Positions 50,117 to 61,290 of a stretch of DNA of 64,000 nucleotides are shown here, in pieces (the first letter of the stretch is position 1; each line of letters starts with the position of its first letter). Source of the stretch: Diorhabda sublineata. Lineage: Eukaryota > Arthropoda > Insecta > Coleoptera > Chrysomelidae. A program made the position numbers and the translations under genes. The stretch is from assembly GCF_026230105.1 (NCBI RefSeq), contig NC_079475.1, forward strand, positions 30,502,086 to 30,566,085, given 5' to 3'. The notes below the pieces were generated by a model. That model was not told the origin of the DNA. It saw only the letters and a program-made list of their open reading frames with translations, and made no database searches.

Positions 50117-50319
50117 TTTTCCTAATCCAAATTTTCTTTGACTCTGATGGTGAAGTGGTTGAGGATGTCCATCTTCAGACGTACCAGAGTCTGGTAATCT
50201 TCTAAAAAGCAATTTATATTCTTCAATTGGACTTAGCGATTCAACTGCCCAACTAATATTATAACTATCCTTCCAGGATCCTCTTGAAGCGCTACTAAAT
50301 TTTGCTGGATTCGGTTTAC
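50117..50319 (-). CDS. Exon: first half of a fibronectin type III domain, klingon-like IgSF adhesion gene
   Basis: This 203-bp exon has acceptor TTGTTGTAG (above 50319) and donor GTGAGT (below 50117). It enters in phase 1 (its first two bases, GT, complete a Gly codon with the G supplied by the 63.6-kb exon) and leaves in phase 0, exactly what the 42.2-kb exon needs. After that Gly it encodes 67 residues: KPNPAKFSSASRGSWKDSYN, ISWAVESLSPIEEYKLLFRR, and a Gly/His/Gln-rich loop (QPLHHQSQRKFGLGK). The W-x-V-E-S-x-x-P-I-x-E-Y-x-L-x-x-R-R pattern is the B-C strand region of the FN3 domain typical of insect klingon-like proteins. It joins directly after the Ig domain, with no stops. The loop before GKV is longer than in relatives I remember. 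Confidence 0.9.
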
Positions 50320-50629
50320 CTACAACAACCATATTGTTATGTGCCTTTTATAATTTATAATTGAAATAAAAACAGTAAAAGAAATGGAGTTTTGGATATA
50401 ATATTATAGTTTCAATTTTAATTTATTAAGTGAAGGTATATACGCCATAAAGAGGAATTTGGAAACTATAGAGCCATAAGCCTTTTTAACAGATAAATAG
50501 AGAGCACAAATCATACACAGAAAGCATAGTTCAAACCAGGATGATCCATAATCAACGCGATCCACACAACAGACCAAATAACACAAAAAACATGGGAATA
50601 CAATAAAGAGCTACACATAATCTTTTTCT

Positions 50630-51675
50630 TTAAAGCGCGCTTGACTCAATAAATAGACAAACAATGATAGGAGATCTACAAAGACAAAGGAGTCAAAGAA
50701 GGCGACTTGATCTCTCCAACCCTGTTTTATCTAATTTTAGAGAAAGTAATAAGAAAAGCAAAATTAAATAATTAAAATATTATAACGAATCAAATACAAG
50801 CAGTAGCATACACAGTCGATGTAACAATATTGGCTAATACAAGAGAAAAACTAATAAAGGCAAAACAAATTGGAAAGAGAAGCAGGAGAAGTAGGCCTAG
50901 AAATAAACCAAGAAAAACCAAATACATGAAGATAAAAAATCAAGTCGAAGAGGAATAGACCACCTAAGGACGCAGAAATACGTATTTGAAACTGTATCCT
51001 CGTTTAATTATCTAGGAATAACAATACGACACACGTCTAGAGAAAGAATAAGAGAGAGAATACAAAAAAATTATCGAACATTTGAAAAAAATGAAAAGTT
51101 ACTTAAAAGCAAAAAGGATAAAATAAAATTATATAAAATATTAATAAGACCAGTGCTTGCGTTCACCATGGAAACAACTGTCAAATAAAAAGGAAGAAGA
51201 AGACCTGAATATAATCGAGAGAAAAATACTGAAAACTATACTCGGACCATATATTACAGGAGATGGAGAGAGAAGATTGTAGAAAAATGAAGAAATAGAA
51301 AATATAATATGTGAATGAAAATATGAAAGCACGAAGACTGAATTGGACAGGACACACCATGAGAAGGAAACATGCAGAGATAGTGAGGATAACACAATGG
51401 ATACCTTCATGGCCAAGAGGCTGGGACAGACCAAAAAATACCACTGGGGAAACCAGTTTGAAGAAGATTCCAGAATCCTAGAAATGGTAAAACGAAAAGT
51501 GGAAAGCCAAATGCAAAAACAGAAAAGAATGGAGAAAGTTGACAAACCAACCAGGACCAACAAAAAACTATAACAAAAGAACAAGGGAAGTAGTATACCC
51601 CAATAAAGGGATATAAAGGCGCCCGAAACGTTTGCCATAATCCAAGAGATTAAAAGGTATGATGATGATGTGAAG
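50630..51675 (+). pseudogene. RTE-type LINE, 3' half
   Basis: The plus strand reads YKDKGVKEGDLISPTLFYLI (the GVRQGDxLSPxLF box, near 50680), then IQAVAYTVDVTILA near 50800, where the catalytic FADD is replaced by TVDV. A YLGI box, KLYKILIRPVLAFTMETTV (near 51130), an ERKILKTILGP-type piece, WTGHTMRRKHAEIV, and the frame 51343-51573 with RWDRPKN follow. It ends near 51675 with the simple repeat TATGATGATGATG, the usual tail of RTE elements. Stops and frameshifts are frequent. The large antisense ORF at 51141-51695 is only its shadow. Confidence 0.75.
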
Positions 51676-52514
51676 GTATAATACATTTCCCACAAAAATT
51701 GTGTATGAAAAATGAATCAAGTTGTTTGAAGTTATTACTGAAAAAAAGTCAACAAAAATTATTTTGGCTTGGTAAGTTATGCTAATATATGTATATATTC
51801 AATCTAAATATTTTTAAGAGATTTTATCAGCTGATGTGTTGATATCTTAACTAGAGATGCTTGGTTACAATTTTTCATTTTATTATGGTTTCACTGCGTC
51901 TTTTGAAATGATACCAAATCATTAAATGAAATATCTTCCAATAACTTAATCATAGAATTTTCTCTTACATGTCTTTTGTTATAATTGGTGCCGAATTATT
52001 CCACAAACGAGGGGGGGCTTTTAATTGTAAAAATTGTATTACCAGGTCAACGTTTCACTTTATCTCTGATCTCTGACCATTGTAACCTACAACTACTGTG
52101 TTTGATACGCAAACAACAGCTGGTGAGAGATTATACCCCTAATAGAGTTGCTAATTCACTAGCGCTAGTAGTCACGTGACTACTTTCTCCACTTGTTAGC
52201 ACTTGTATTATCAAACATGTCAAAAACGGTAAACTATTGATAATTGCAATTTTCGCCAGGGGCGCATTTACAAGGAGCTACCTTAGGAGGGCTAATGTAT
52301 CAGTTGCTACTACTAACCACGTCTACATAGATCCCAACTTAGCATCGCAATAAAAGTTGTTATCTATATTCGGTTGCATGTTATAAGCTACAAGTGATGA
52401 TGCTTCTAAACGTATGTTTAAAAGACCAGTCATCATCAGTTACAACTTTCAACGCAGCATATCGCTCGGCAAAAATACGAGAATGGCTCATTTGTTTATT
52501 CCGGAAACGCGTTT
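51676..52514. other. Nothing recognised
   Basis: Intron sequence with an unassigned 64-codon ORF (51985-52179) and a GC-richer spot near 52250-52340. Confidence 0.3.
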
Positions 52515-52660
52515 ATCGAGCAACAATGGCTGATGAAATAATACTTGTCACAGTGGCTTATATTGTTTTGAACAAAAACTTAAGGAAAAATAAGACAAGA
52601 TTGTGGGCTCCACTTTATTGTATTTTACATAAAAATTTGTTTAATATAAGTACAGAAATA
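52515..52660 (+). pseudogene. PIF/Harbinger transposase N-terminal scrap
   Basis: The frame reads ATMADEIILVTVAYIVLNKN, then LRKNKTRLWAPLYCILHKNL. It resembles the start of insect Harbinger transposases (a short hydrophobic helix, then a basic KKNKRRxWxRPxL segment). Only this N-terminal piece is seen. The DDE nuclease part was not found. Confidence 0.4.
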
Positions 52661-52918
52661 AGTTCTCATGGTTTTTAATTTTTTGTAAGCCTCATCAATT
52701 TAGATACCAAATTTTTCAGCAATAACTTACCAACCATGCTTGTCAACATTTCTTTTTCATCTTTATTTATGCCAGTTTCTACATTCCAAAAATCAGCGTA
52801 AATATAATTCATTAATAAAGTCCATAGACCTCTCATTACACCAAGTAGTAGTCTTTTCATTCCTACAAATTTTTCTACTCTTGTTTGATTCATGTAATTT
52901 ATGTCCGTTATTGAATTA
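52661..52918. other. Unassigned antisense-open stretch
   Basis: A 72-codon minus-strand frame (52675-52893) reads FWNVETGINKDEKEMLTSMV and similar. It is unbroken but I recognise no family. It may be host-neutral intron or part of the Harbinger insertion. Confidence 0.25.
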
Positions 52919-53907
52919 CGAGGATGTATTCATATCTAGATATCCTAGACCAGTTTTATGCATAAACAAAATATTGTGTTACTATAGCAAGGAACAATAA
53001 CTTATTAGAAGTTTCAGTGTAAAGTTTGATGCCAAAAAAGTAAACCAGAATTACGCAATAAATTAAAAGAGAAAAGATGTCCACCGAAATTTTGAAAACC
53101 GAAAAGTTGGAGTATCGAGCCATCATCAAGTACCTGTATTTAAAAGGGTTAAGAGGAAAGCAGATTTACGAATATATGCTTGGTGAAAAATTGGACTGCA
53201 AGATTCAAAAGAGGTAAATTTTCCATTGAAGTTGATAACCGATCGGTAAGGCCAGTTTCTTTGTCAGTCCCCGAAAATATCGATGCAGTTCATGACATGA
53301 TTTTATCAGACCAGCTAAAACGGATATCTGAAGCAGTGAATATTTCATACATTTCATTGCTGCAAAATGGATCCCCGTATGTTTGAATGTAGACCAAAAA
53401 CGTGCAATGGTAGAAGCATCGCGTTCGACCAGTGCTCGATTTGAAAAAGATGAAGACTTCTTAAACCGAATTGTTACTATCGATGATACTTGGGTACATT
53501 TCTACGATCCAGAAACAAAGCAACAATCGATGGAATGCCGACACTCTGGTTCTCCAAGACCTAAGTTTCGTGCCATGTTGCCATGCAAAAATTTCGTGAT
53601 TTAGGGTTTGAATTACTAGAACACCCCCCTTATTCACCAATGGCTCCGTCTGACTATCGTCTCTTCCCTCAACTGAAAAAAATTTCGTAAAGATCGTAAA
53701 TTTTCTTCCAAGAAGGAGGTACTAAAAAGTGTGGAGGTCTGGTTTGCAGAGCAAGAAGAAACATTTTTTGAAAGGTCTAGAGACGTTGCAGGTTCGCTGT
53801 AATAAATGTATCCAATTAAGAGGAGAACATGTTGAGTAATAAAATATTTTGACATTGAAATTTTGTTCGGTTCTATAGTAGGATAAGAATTTTTCAAAAT
53901 ATCCTCG
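52919..53907 (+). mobile_element. Complete-ended, internally deleted mariner element
   Basis: The element starts CGAGGATGTATTCATATCTAG and ends ...AAAATATCCTCG. It is flanked on each side by TA (52917-52918 and 53908-53909), the canonical mariner target duplication. The 989-bp length is about 250-300 bp short of a typical mariner of about 1.3 kb, because an internal part of the transposase gene is missing. It is the same family as 26228-26937. Confidence 0.9.
53077..53839 (+). pseudogene. mariner transposase with internal deletion
   Basis: The start at 53077 gives MSTEILKTEKLEYRAIIKYL. The helix-turn-helix half follows (RPVSLSVPENIDAVHDMIL and ISEAVNISYI), then DQKRAMVEASRSTSARFEKD and RIVTIDDTWVHFYDPETK. 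In this first catalytic motif Asp is kept and the usual Glu has become Asp. SGSPRPKFR is fused directly to AMLPCKNF and a GFELLEHPPYSP-like segment, so the DNAPAH region with the second catalytic Asp is lost. The third catalytic region (APSDYRLFPQLKK, frameshifted) and the C-terminus (FAEQEETFFERSRDVAGSL and a CIQLRGEHVE end) remain. Frameshifts also occur near 53205, 53370 and 53600. It cannot be active. Confidence 0.9.
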
Positions 53908-54479
53908 TATTCGCATGAATTTTAATTTTGTGAAAAATTCTATTCTCCAATTTAATTGAGAGACACAAATAAAGAAACTTGAATATTTAAAGTTATATTC
54001 GTATCACTTTAAATTTGGTTTCAAACAGATTCACGCCATTATTTAATGTTGGTCGCGAATATTTCCAAATCGTATTTACAATATGCTAGTTGACTAACTT
54101 GGTTATTTATATTCTTTAATATCTATTTTATTCCATAAAGAACTGGATTAGAAATAAATGTAGCTGAAGTTTCTTGAGAACAATGACCTGAGTTTGGTAA
54201 TTTTGGTTGTTTTGCTATCAAGTATTCAATTTTACGTTCGTGGAAAGTTTGTTACTTCTGCATGAAATAATTTTATAATCTCGACTAGTACTCAATCATT
54301 ACAGTACTTTTGCATACTAGATACAAAAATTATTATTTTCCACTGACTATTCGCATACTAGGAAAATTTATGAGGACTTTTTGTGACAACATAAAATAAG
54401 ATTTTTACGTATTTTAATACAGATCTATATTATCACCTTAAAAATAGGCTAATTTCAAGCCGATAAAAGTATGACAACG
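53908..54479. other. Nothing recognised
   Basis: AT-rich intron sequence. Confidence 0.3.
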
Positions 54480-55165
54480 CTTACCTAATCTAATTTTCCA
54501 TACACTTCTTGTAAGCTTCGACTGGGATAGCTTTCAGTACCTTAAGCGCATTACTCATGAATTTCAATGAGCATAATTATTTCGAAAAGAGGAAAAGTCA
54601 CAACTGTGTTTTACGAAAAAATCAGTCACAATCATGTTGGAATGTGATTTGATAAAAAATCTGATAATTTTCTAGAAATTCAGTCGTTTACGATGAATTG
54701 AGTTACGTAGGGGTCTCAATATGGCCAAGAAATACATCTTATCGACCATTTAACCTCTTGATCATGGTGAACCACACCATTAATGATAAGTTTGATGAAA
54801 TGAGTGTCCTACGTTGTTAAGCAACTTCTTTTCGATCACTATTTGACGTTATTTGTGCAAAATACATGTCTTGTCATGTCTTTTGGTACTTAATACTTGA
54901 AACATTAATTATTATATGCCGAGTCTCACTATAAGAGACGTTAAGAGTCTCCTTTATCTCTCGTCGATTTTTGAGCACCATGTTCTCCACTTTTTTGATG
55001 TGATCGTCATTAATAAAGGTGGAGGGACAACTCGTTGGAGAAAAGTTTTCGACGACTTCACGTGAATGCTTTATGTCACACAGATACTTGCGTTCGCGAT
55101 AAAGGTGACTTCCCAAAATACTTGTTTTCAACGCTTCCGTAGCAGTAACTCCTTTGGACATAGAA
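54480..55165 (-). pseudogene. mariner-like relic with large internal deletion
   Basis: The clean minus frame (54874-55173) reads YLCDIKHSREVVENFSPTSC, PSTFINDDHIKKVENMVLKN and RREIKETLNVSYSETRHIII. This is the N-terminal helix-turn-helix half of a mariner lineage (pattern EGREVVENxPxSGRPSTS, then VKxLVLKNRRxTIKDLAETLNIS). After that only a C-terminal piece, NALKVLKAIPVEAYKKCMEN (near 54510-54560), is recognisable, where relatives have ELKAIPKSAYEKCFEDW. The catalytic core is almost completely gone. The lineage differs from the other mariners in the window. Confidence 0.7.
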
Positions 55166-57099
55166 AATTTCAAGCAAACTCAATTTGTTTTTCCATAGTT
55201 AAACGTAGAATCGTATAAAACAAACACACTAATTGAGATATGCCGCTTAAACTTCATTAACATCCATAAAGTTTGTATCAATCTGAGAAAAAAATGTTAC
55301 CGATTCGATTTTCGGTCGCAGTTTATATGCATAACAGATGCTGTTCTATTTCTATTTATTTAACTATTAACAAAGAAGAATCCAAGTTTGTTGTTGGATG
55401 AGATATCGATATAAATAAGAATTTATACAATATGTTGCTTTTATTGTATTCACAATATAAAAAAATTAGATATCATCAATTTACTCCAATAACGATCAAT
55501 GGATTATCAAGTCCAATCACATTATGGGTGATGAAATTACAGTTGGGATTAACATCATGCGGAATCAGAGACATATCTAACGAAATTATCTCATCGAGTC
55601 GCAATCACGCGACTAAATTGAGTCAGATGATCACCCTAACAACTTCCACGCATCCCTATAATTTAGTAATCGATGTCTGGTGCACCAGTAGCTTCAAAGA
55701 CTGTGTATCTTCGACTTGTCCATATTGATGCAACATCAGACGTCTACACTGTAAAATCTCGAAATATAATAGCGATAGTACACAGATAAACTGAGTGTAT
55801 GATTTCCATAGTTAGAAATTATGTCGTCTTAATATTTAACAGTTAAAAATCATTTGAAATTTTCCAGCACTTCCAACATTGAACGCCACTGACTTATTTT
55901 TCTGTTTATTGTTGTACTGTAATCAATATTGCGAAAGTACCGTGAAAAAGTATCTTCGAGAAAGATTACTCTATGAAACTTAAAATACAGGAGCAATAAA
56001 TCGTTTGTTAGTAACAGCAAGCAGTTTTTTATAAACATTCAACAATATGAACTTTACTGGTTTTCTTTCTTATTTTATCTCGAGTTTGTTTGTTCTATGG
56101 GAATAGTAAATCTCTTGTTTGTATTTTCTTGATTTTTCAATGTTTCAACGAGGAAAGTGAGATATGAAGTGTTGTGAACTGTGAATTACAAAACTCGTAT
56201 TTCAAATTATATTTGAAACTCTCTCTTTGTTTCTTATTTATTTTATTTATCGATTTAAATAAAATACTAATAGGAGGAGACTTTAATACTTATTAAATGT
56301 TATACGTAGTGAATGATTGCGTTTTAAATTTTATGAACCTGTCAATCATCAAATTTTTTAGATTATTAGAATTAGTCAGAATTCTTAATTCATGAATTTA
56401 CGTATTTACTAATAAATTAATCGGTTTTTACTCTACATATTATATTATATTATGGAGTGCTTTTCAGTGGTCGATCCTGGGGTCGATGACATAATTATTG
56501 AAATATCTTTATAAAGTTTTTGAAACTGTTAAAGTCTTGTTTTGATTTCAATTGGAAATGACGGCGACAAATAATTTCAGAATTTATGATCAAACAAGAC
56601 ACTTTATATCAAGATCAGGATATTTTATAAAGAAATCCTGGAAGGATGATAAAAGGCAATTGTAACTCATCGGATACGTATATTGTACAACGTAACAAAA
56701 ATGAAATTGATGAAACTAAAGTTTTAGGAAACCACAACCAAATGGAGCAATCTCCATTATCTCCATTTTTGGTTAGGTTGAGTGGAATCCACGAAAATAT
56801 TATCCTGAACCCTTCTTTACACGGGAGAGGCTTACAAATTAAAAATCTAGTATTTTCATTACTATTTGAGGTTTACAAAAATATCAATATAACACTTTTT
56901 TTCATAGCTACTAGCATTTCAACATAGTTTACATTAATAATTTTCCCCAAAAATCAATTTCAAAATAAGGGTAGAAATTTTGTTATCATTTTTATTACAT
57001 ATATGAACAACTAGAAAAGAAAAATATTTTGAAAATTAAAGAAAACCACAAAAATGGTAACATAAACTTATATAAAAAAAGACAACAAATAATTAATAA
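55166..57099. other. 1.9 kb of intron without recognised genes
   Basis: Two unbroken plus-strand ORFs (55432-55728, 98 codons; 56646-56927, 93 codons) have no family I recognise. Their Ser/Thr/Ile-rich composition is not strongly protein-like. The remainder is AT-rich. Confidence 0.3.
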
Positions 57100-59440
57100 T
57101 TTCTTACAGAAAATACAAAAAAATTGTATTTTGAATAGTACACTCCCTACAACAAGCCGTTATGTGCTCCATACAGAGTTAACTCTTACCTCCAACAATC
57201 ATCAAAATTCTTGGTTTTTCTTCGTTTCCAGTATTTCCAGAAGCCTCTTTTGTTTTAGAGAGGTATCTTGTTGTTGTTCAAAAACGATTCCAGTATATTA
57301 TTCAACAATAGCTCTTCTAGGTAAATTTTGGATAGATCCTCGTTGTACAATATGTTCCGTTATTAGATTTATGAATAGCCTTCTATTTTTAGATTTTATA
57401 GTTTCAGGATTGTTACTTCTAGTTCTAGCAAACGCGTTAATACCGGCAATGTTGAGCATTGCAAAAAAATTACTAGTAGTTCCCTTGCTACATTATAGGA
57501 TGTCATCATTCTGTCCACTACATTAACGTCGCATTTTTTATCCTTATCAGTGGTGTTTCAATTAGACCGCAAGATTTCAGTTTAAAATAAAACATGTTTT
57601 TCTGTAGTAAAGTATAAAAATATTCATTAATTTGAAAATGTACTCGTACATTTGGAAATTTATATATGAAACAAAATCTTTTGTGAATGCTTTTCTGGAA
57701 TATGAGTACCGTTTTCACGAAATTTTTAATAACGCTATTGATTATGTGGTGGTATTCCATTAATACAGCGTTTAATTTCGGCTTTCAATGCCTGAAGCTA
57801 TTGGTATAAACCTGTGACTTCAGATAACCCCAGAGTCAGAAGTCTAAAGGCGTTAAATTGCAAGAGCGTGGAGGTCAATTCTGGTCACTAAATCGTTAAA
57901 TAACGATCAGGATCAAGCTCATGCAAGATCGTCAATGTTTCATGGGCGGTATGATATGTGGCGCCGTCCTGCTGAATCTACATGTCGTTAAGATCAATAA
58001 ATTCAAAATGAGGCACGATAACTTTCGCCATTCATCGTTATTGCATTTTCTTTTCCATTTTTTACCTCGTACCGTGTGTTTTACATCACTAATCGAACCA
58101 TTACTTTTGAATTTTTTTCAATATTCTTTTTACAGTGGATGAAGTAGGCATATTATTTCTGCCGAACATTCGGCAATCGAACTTTCATCATTTTGATTAT
58201 AATTTTTGACAATGGGGCGTTTTGTTCTACAGTGTAATGTTCCATTCTCCCAATAACAACTTTCGATCTGTCGCGTCATAATAACGTGGCATCTTAATGG
58301 AACGTAATCATTTCCGGTTTCTGCCGGTTTCCTGAATTATGATCTTTTATATCATCTATGTAATGAAAAAAACCATTATAATATCACTTTTTCTCTTGGT
58401 AATGTAAGACAAAACTGTAATACGTTCTCCAAAAGCAAAAACAAAGGAAAACGTTAGCTTGTTTACTATTTTCGTAACTATGGAAGGAAGCTCTCTTTCA
58501 AAGTACCTACAGCTACTAGTCTGTGTCCAGTCAAATGAGTCTTGACTGAATTGTAACTGGTAAATCAACGATCTAGAGTAAAATTTTTCCCTGTTCCCGC
58601 TTCATACATTCTCAGGGTTACGGCTTGTGTTATTTGAATCGGACCGATTGGTTTTGTACCAATATATATTTCTATATGTTGTGGCAACCAGAAAAAATAC
58701 TTGAATTCCAAACTTGTTTAGCTTTCGTGGCATGTACAAGCGGAATGCCCATCTTCAGCAAAATGCTAAATCATTTTATCCAATGTTACATACTCTCCGA
58801 CTGAATAACACTGCTTATGTTTTCCCGTAAACTTTCCTAACTTTTCACGTATAGCTGCAATTTTGTCAGTTGCCCTTCTCTTTTCTCTTGTATTAGCATT
58901 ATAAAGTCTTATAACTCTTAAGAAAGATTCTCTTCCAAAAACTCCCGGAGAATCTTCCTACCACCATGGTCTTTGCCAGCTAAACCCAGTAAGCCTAAAA
59001 ATGCTTTCATTCCTGCTTTAAATGTTGGCATAGTATCGTTACTGTCTTTGTAGGGTTTCAATTTTACGTATATACAAATTTTTATATTTATATCTACGAT
59101 GTCATCAAAAAGAAGGTGTCGAGAGTCAATTGGAGATACTGCGGTACCGGGCGGGTAGGTAATAATATTTTCTCTTCTGGTATTAGGGGAGGAAACAATT
59201 TTACAACACTTTGTGCTGTCTTTTTTTGGAATAATACATACGTTTGTCATTGTCTTCAAGAATTTCATATGGTTCTGGAGCTGCCTCTTCCTCACTATTA
59301 GAACTAGAATCGTTTTAGAATTTCCTCGTGATCTGAATCGCTCAAAGATCCATCGGAATCAGCGATATATTTGACAACAGTCGGATTACACATCACTGAG
59401 GCGTCGAATCTCTCTTTCGTAGGTATCGTACATAGAACTA
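57100..59440 (-). mobile_element. piggyBac element relic, split by a nested insertion
   Basis: On the minus strand from about 59440 the N-terminal acidic region (IADSDGSLSDSDHEEILKRF) is followed by FDDIVDINIKICIYVKLKPY and MKAFLGLLGLAGKDHGG (58930-59080), the start of the piggyBac DDE core. At 58500-58870 IAAIREKLGKFTGKHKQCYS, then a YVTLDKMI box (first Asp), IYIGTKPIGPIQI, and FTLDR-x-FTSYNSV (second Asp) are readable. A separate C-terminal part lies at 57150-57520: AMLNIAGINAF, NPETIKSKNRRLFIKLITEH, and an EILETKKNQEFLMIVGGKSE stretch with CMEHI, like the C-terminal Cys-rich domain. The segment between is another transposon (57545-58300). The third catalytic region was not seen. Confidence 0.75.
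57545..58300 (-). pseudogene. DDE_3-type transposase remnant nested in piggyBac
   Basis: On the minus strand an N-terminal helix-turn-helix part reads RPIVKNYNQNDESSIAE and KKFKSNGSISDVKHTRYEVK (58060-58240). It jumps, without the catalytic middle, to FEFIDLND, a QQDGATYHTAHETLTILHEL piece (second catalytic Asp; 57900-57975), LQALKAEIKRCINGIPPHN near 57750-57800, and a C-terminal ENGTHIPEKHSQKILFHI near 57660-57710. The order matches insect DDE_3 proteins whose end reads CxxxxGGHLSDIxFH. It lies between two parts of the piggyBac relic in the same orientation, so it inserted later. Confidence 0.7.
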
Positions 59441-59899
59441 AAATAATGTTGCCAATCATCCGCTTCCTATCACAAACTGAATATAAATGGGGAAAAACCC
59501 AGTCTACAATCGGAGAACCATTTTGAAGAAGTATAGATTATTTAGTGGAAGTACAGATATTTATGAAAATTACAGAGTCTCTCTGGCAGTTTGCAACCTA
59601 TGAATCGACTACTTTCACATAGAAGGCGATAATAATTGTGATATAAATTACCTTACATTTAGGTGGGTGAGGTCTATGAGGACAAACACGAACTCAAAAA
59701 CTTAGTTTTTCTTTACAAATTTTGCACAAATATACTTTACTATGGGTATGAAAGATACAAGAGATATCAGCTCTGTTAAAAAAAAAATTTATATATCGTA
59801 GATTCATGTTATAATGGACTGTTCAGTCTCACGCGTGTAAAAGAGTGTTAAGACAGATCAGCGATTGAAATAGAAAACTTGAGCGAAATTCGCAAAAGC

Positions 59900-61290
59900 C
59901 TAATGAAATTTTATGATTAAATGTAGGATAAGTTCCAAACCGAGCTATCTCCACATTGTGAAGTTAAATACGAAAAATACCAAACAACCTATTAATAACG
60001 TGATTATTCTTACGCTCAATAACCTTTTGGATGAATCGGCCGGAGAAGATAAAATTCTATCCATATTAATTAAAAATAATGGCCTTAAAGAAATAACTCT
60101 ACCATTGTACTTCTTGTGAATAAATCAATTATAGGAGGGTCATTCCTTATGAAAAAGGACTTTAGCAGTTCCTATTTTTGAACTCCTTAGTTAATAATTA
60201 GTGGAAAATTATCTGTCTTTCTATTATTGTCGAATTATTTAAGAAAATTATTTGTGATTATTTGATTACTTATCACAAAAACGTTCTGTCGAATTAAATA
60301 TCTTTATATATAGCGAATATTTTTGGAAATATGCGAATAAATGCTTCCAGGTAGATGTTGCTATGTGAACTGACTTCAGTAGGCCTATGATAGGATTGAT
60401 CATCAAATTTTGTTGGATAAACTTGATACAGTCGGTATAAATGACAACATACTCCGATGGTTCCAATTTTACATAAGTAACAGATTCCAGGCAGTAGTTT
60501 TAGGTAAATATATATTAACTTTCAGTTATGTTACTTCAGGTGTACCTCAAGGGTACCTCTTATCTGACACATTTTGTGAATATACAAAAAATATGCGGAT
60601 GAATTTGTGATATATCTAGACTTCAGCAATGCTGCAGATTATCAATTGATACAAAGTGATCTAATTAGACTTGTTGCTTATTGTGAAAAAATTTTCTTTT
60701 CCCGAATTTCAATGGATGTTACGCGATTACTTTCTTTAAAATTCGAAATTTGATTCGAAGCTTATATTCGATCAACATATCAATTATATATATAAAAAAA
60801 AAGCTAATAGAACGTTGTGCTTTATTATCAGGTTGTCATGAAGTTCATTGCGAACTTGCCTAAGTAAACAGTGTCTTAAGTTTCGGATCCATAATTTGAT
60901 CTTCAATATTTTCACATCCATAATACATATCCATAATAAATTTATAAATAAGTGCAAAAGAAAATTGCTTTCTAATGAATGTTGTTTCAGTTAAACGGAA
61001 CTCAAGTTTAATTTCTCTGAAAGATAAACATCAAAGAAATAATGTAAAAGTTGTATATAACATTGTTAAAAATCTAGATTCTAACGAGAATATCTGCCTC
61101 ATTTGATATTCCTGCCTATAAGAGATATAAGTTTTTGATACTAATTTTTGGGCTACTGCTAAATATTATGAAATTTCTCTCTTGGATTGTTGCTGTAAAA
61201 CTTTCAGCTTGTCATCATGTTGATATTGATATATTTCATAATAGTCTGTTTACTTTTTATAATGATCTCTTTGATAATAAAAAAACATTG
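59900..61290 (+). pseudogene. Jockey/CR1-like LINE reverse transcriptase relic
   Basis: A pre-RT segment reads DESAGEDKILSILIKNNGLK and ITLPLYFL (60030-60117), where relatives have KSPGPDGIPxxxLKN-type sequence. Degraded pieces follow, then YDRIDHQILLDKLDTVGIND (60385-60445, the AFDxxDHxxLLxKLxxxG box). FYISNRFQAVVLGKYIL, TSGVPQGYLLSDTF and a KYADEFVIYL-type catalytic box (YADE in place of YADD, near 60590-60620) come next. DLIRLVAYCEK continues the palm region. Later IHNKFINKCKRKLLSN (near 60930), SFDIPAYKRYKF (near 61100) and VDIDIFHNSLFTFYNDLFDN (61220-61280) match the C-terminal end of such ORF2 proteins. This is the longest LINE relic in the window, about 1.4 kb. Stops and frameshifts occur throughout, and the endonuclease is missing. 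Confidence 0.75.

Noticed and set aside
51141..51695. 184-codon minus-strand ORF, the longest in the window
   Set aside because: It is antisense to the RTE-type LINE, which has recognisable motifs on the plus strand. Its Ser/Phe/Leu-rich composition is what the reverse complement of a Lys/Glu-rich protein gives.
57029..57526. 165-codon plus-strand ORF
   Set aside because: It is antisense to the C-terminal part of the piggyBac relic, which reads sensibly on the minus strand.
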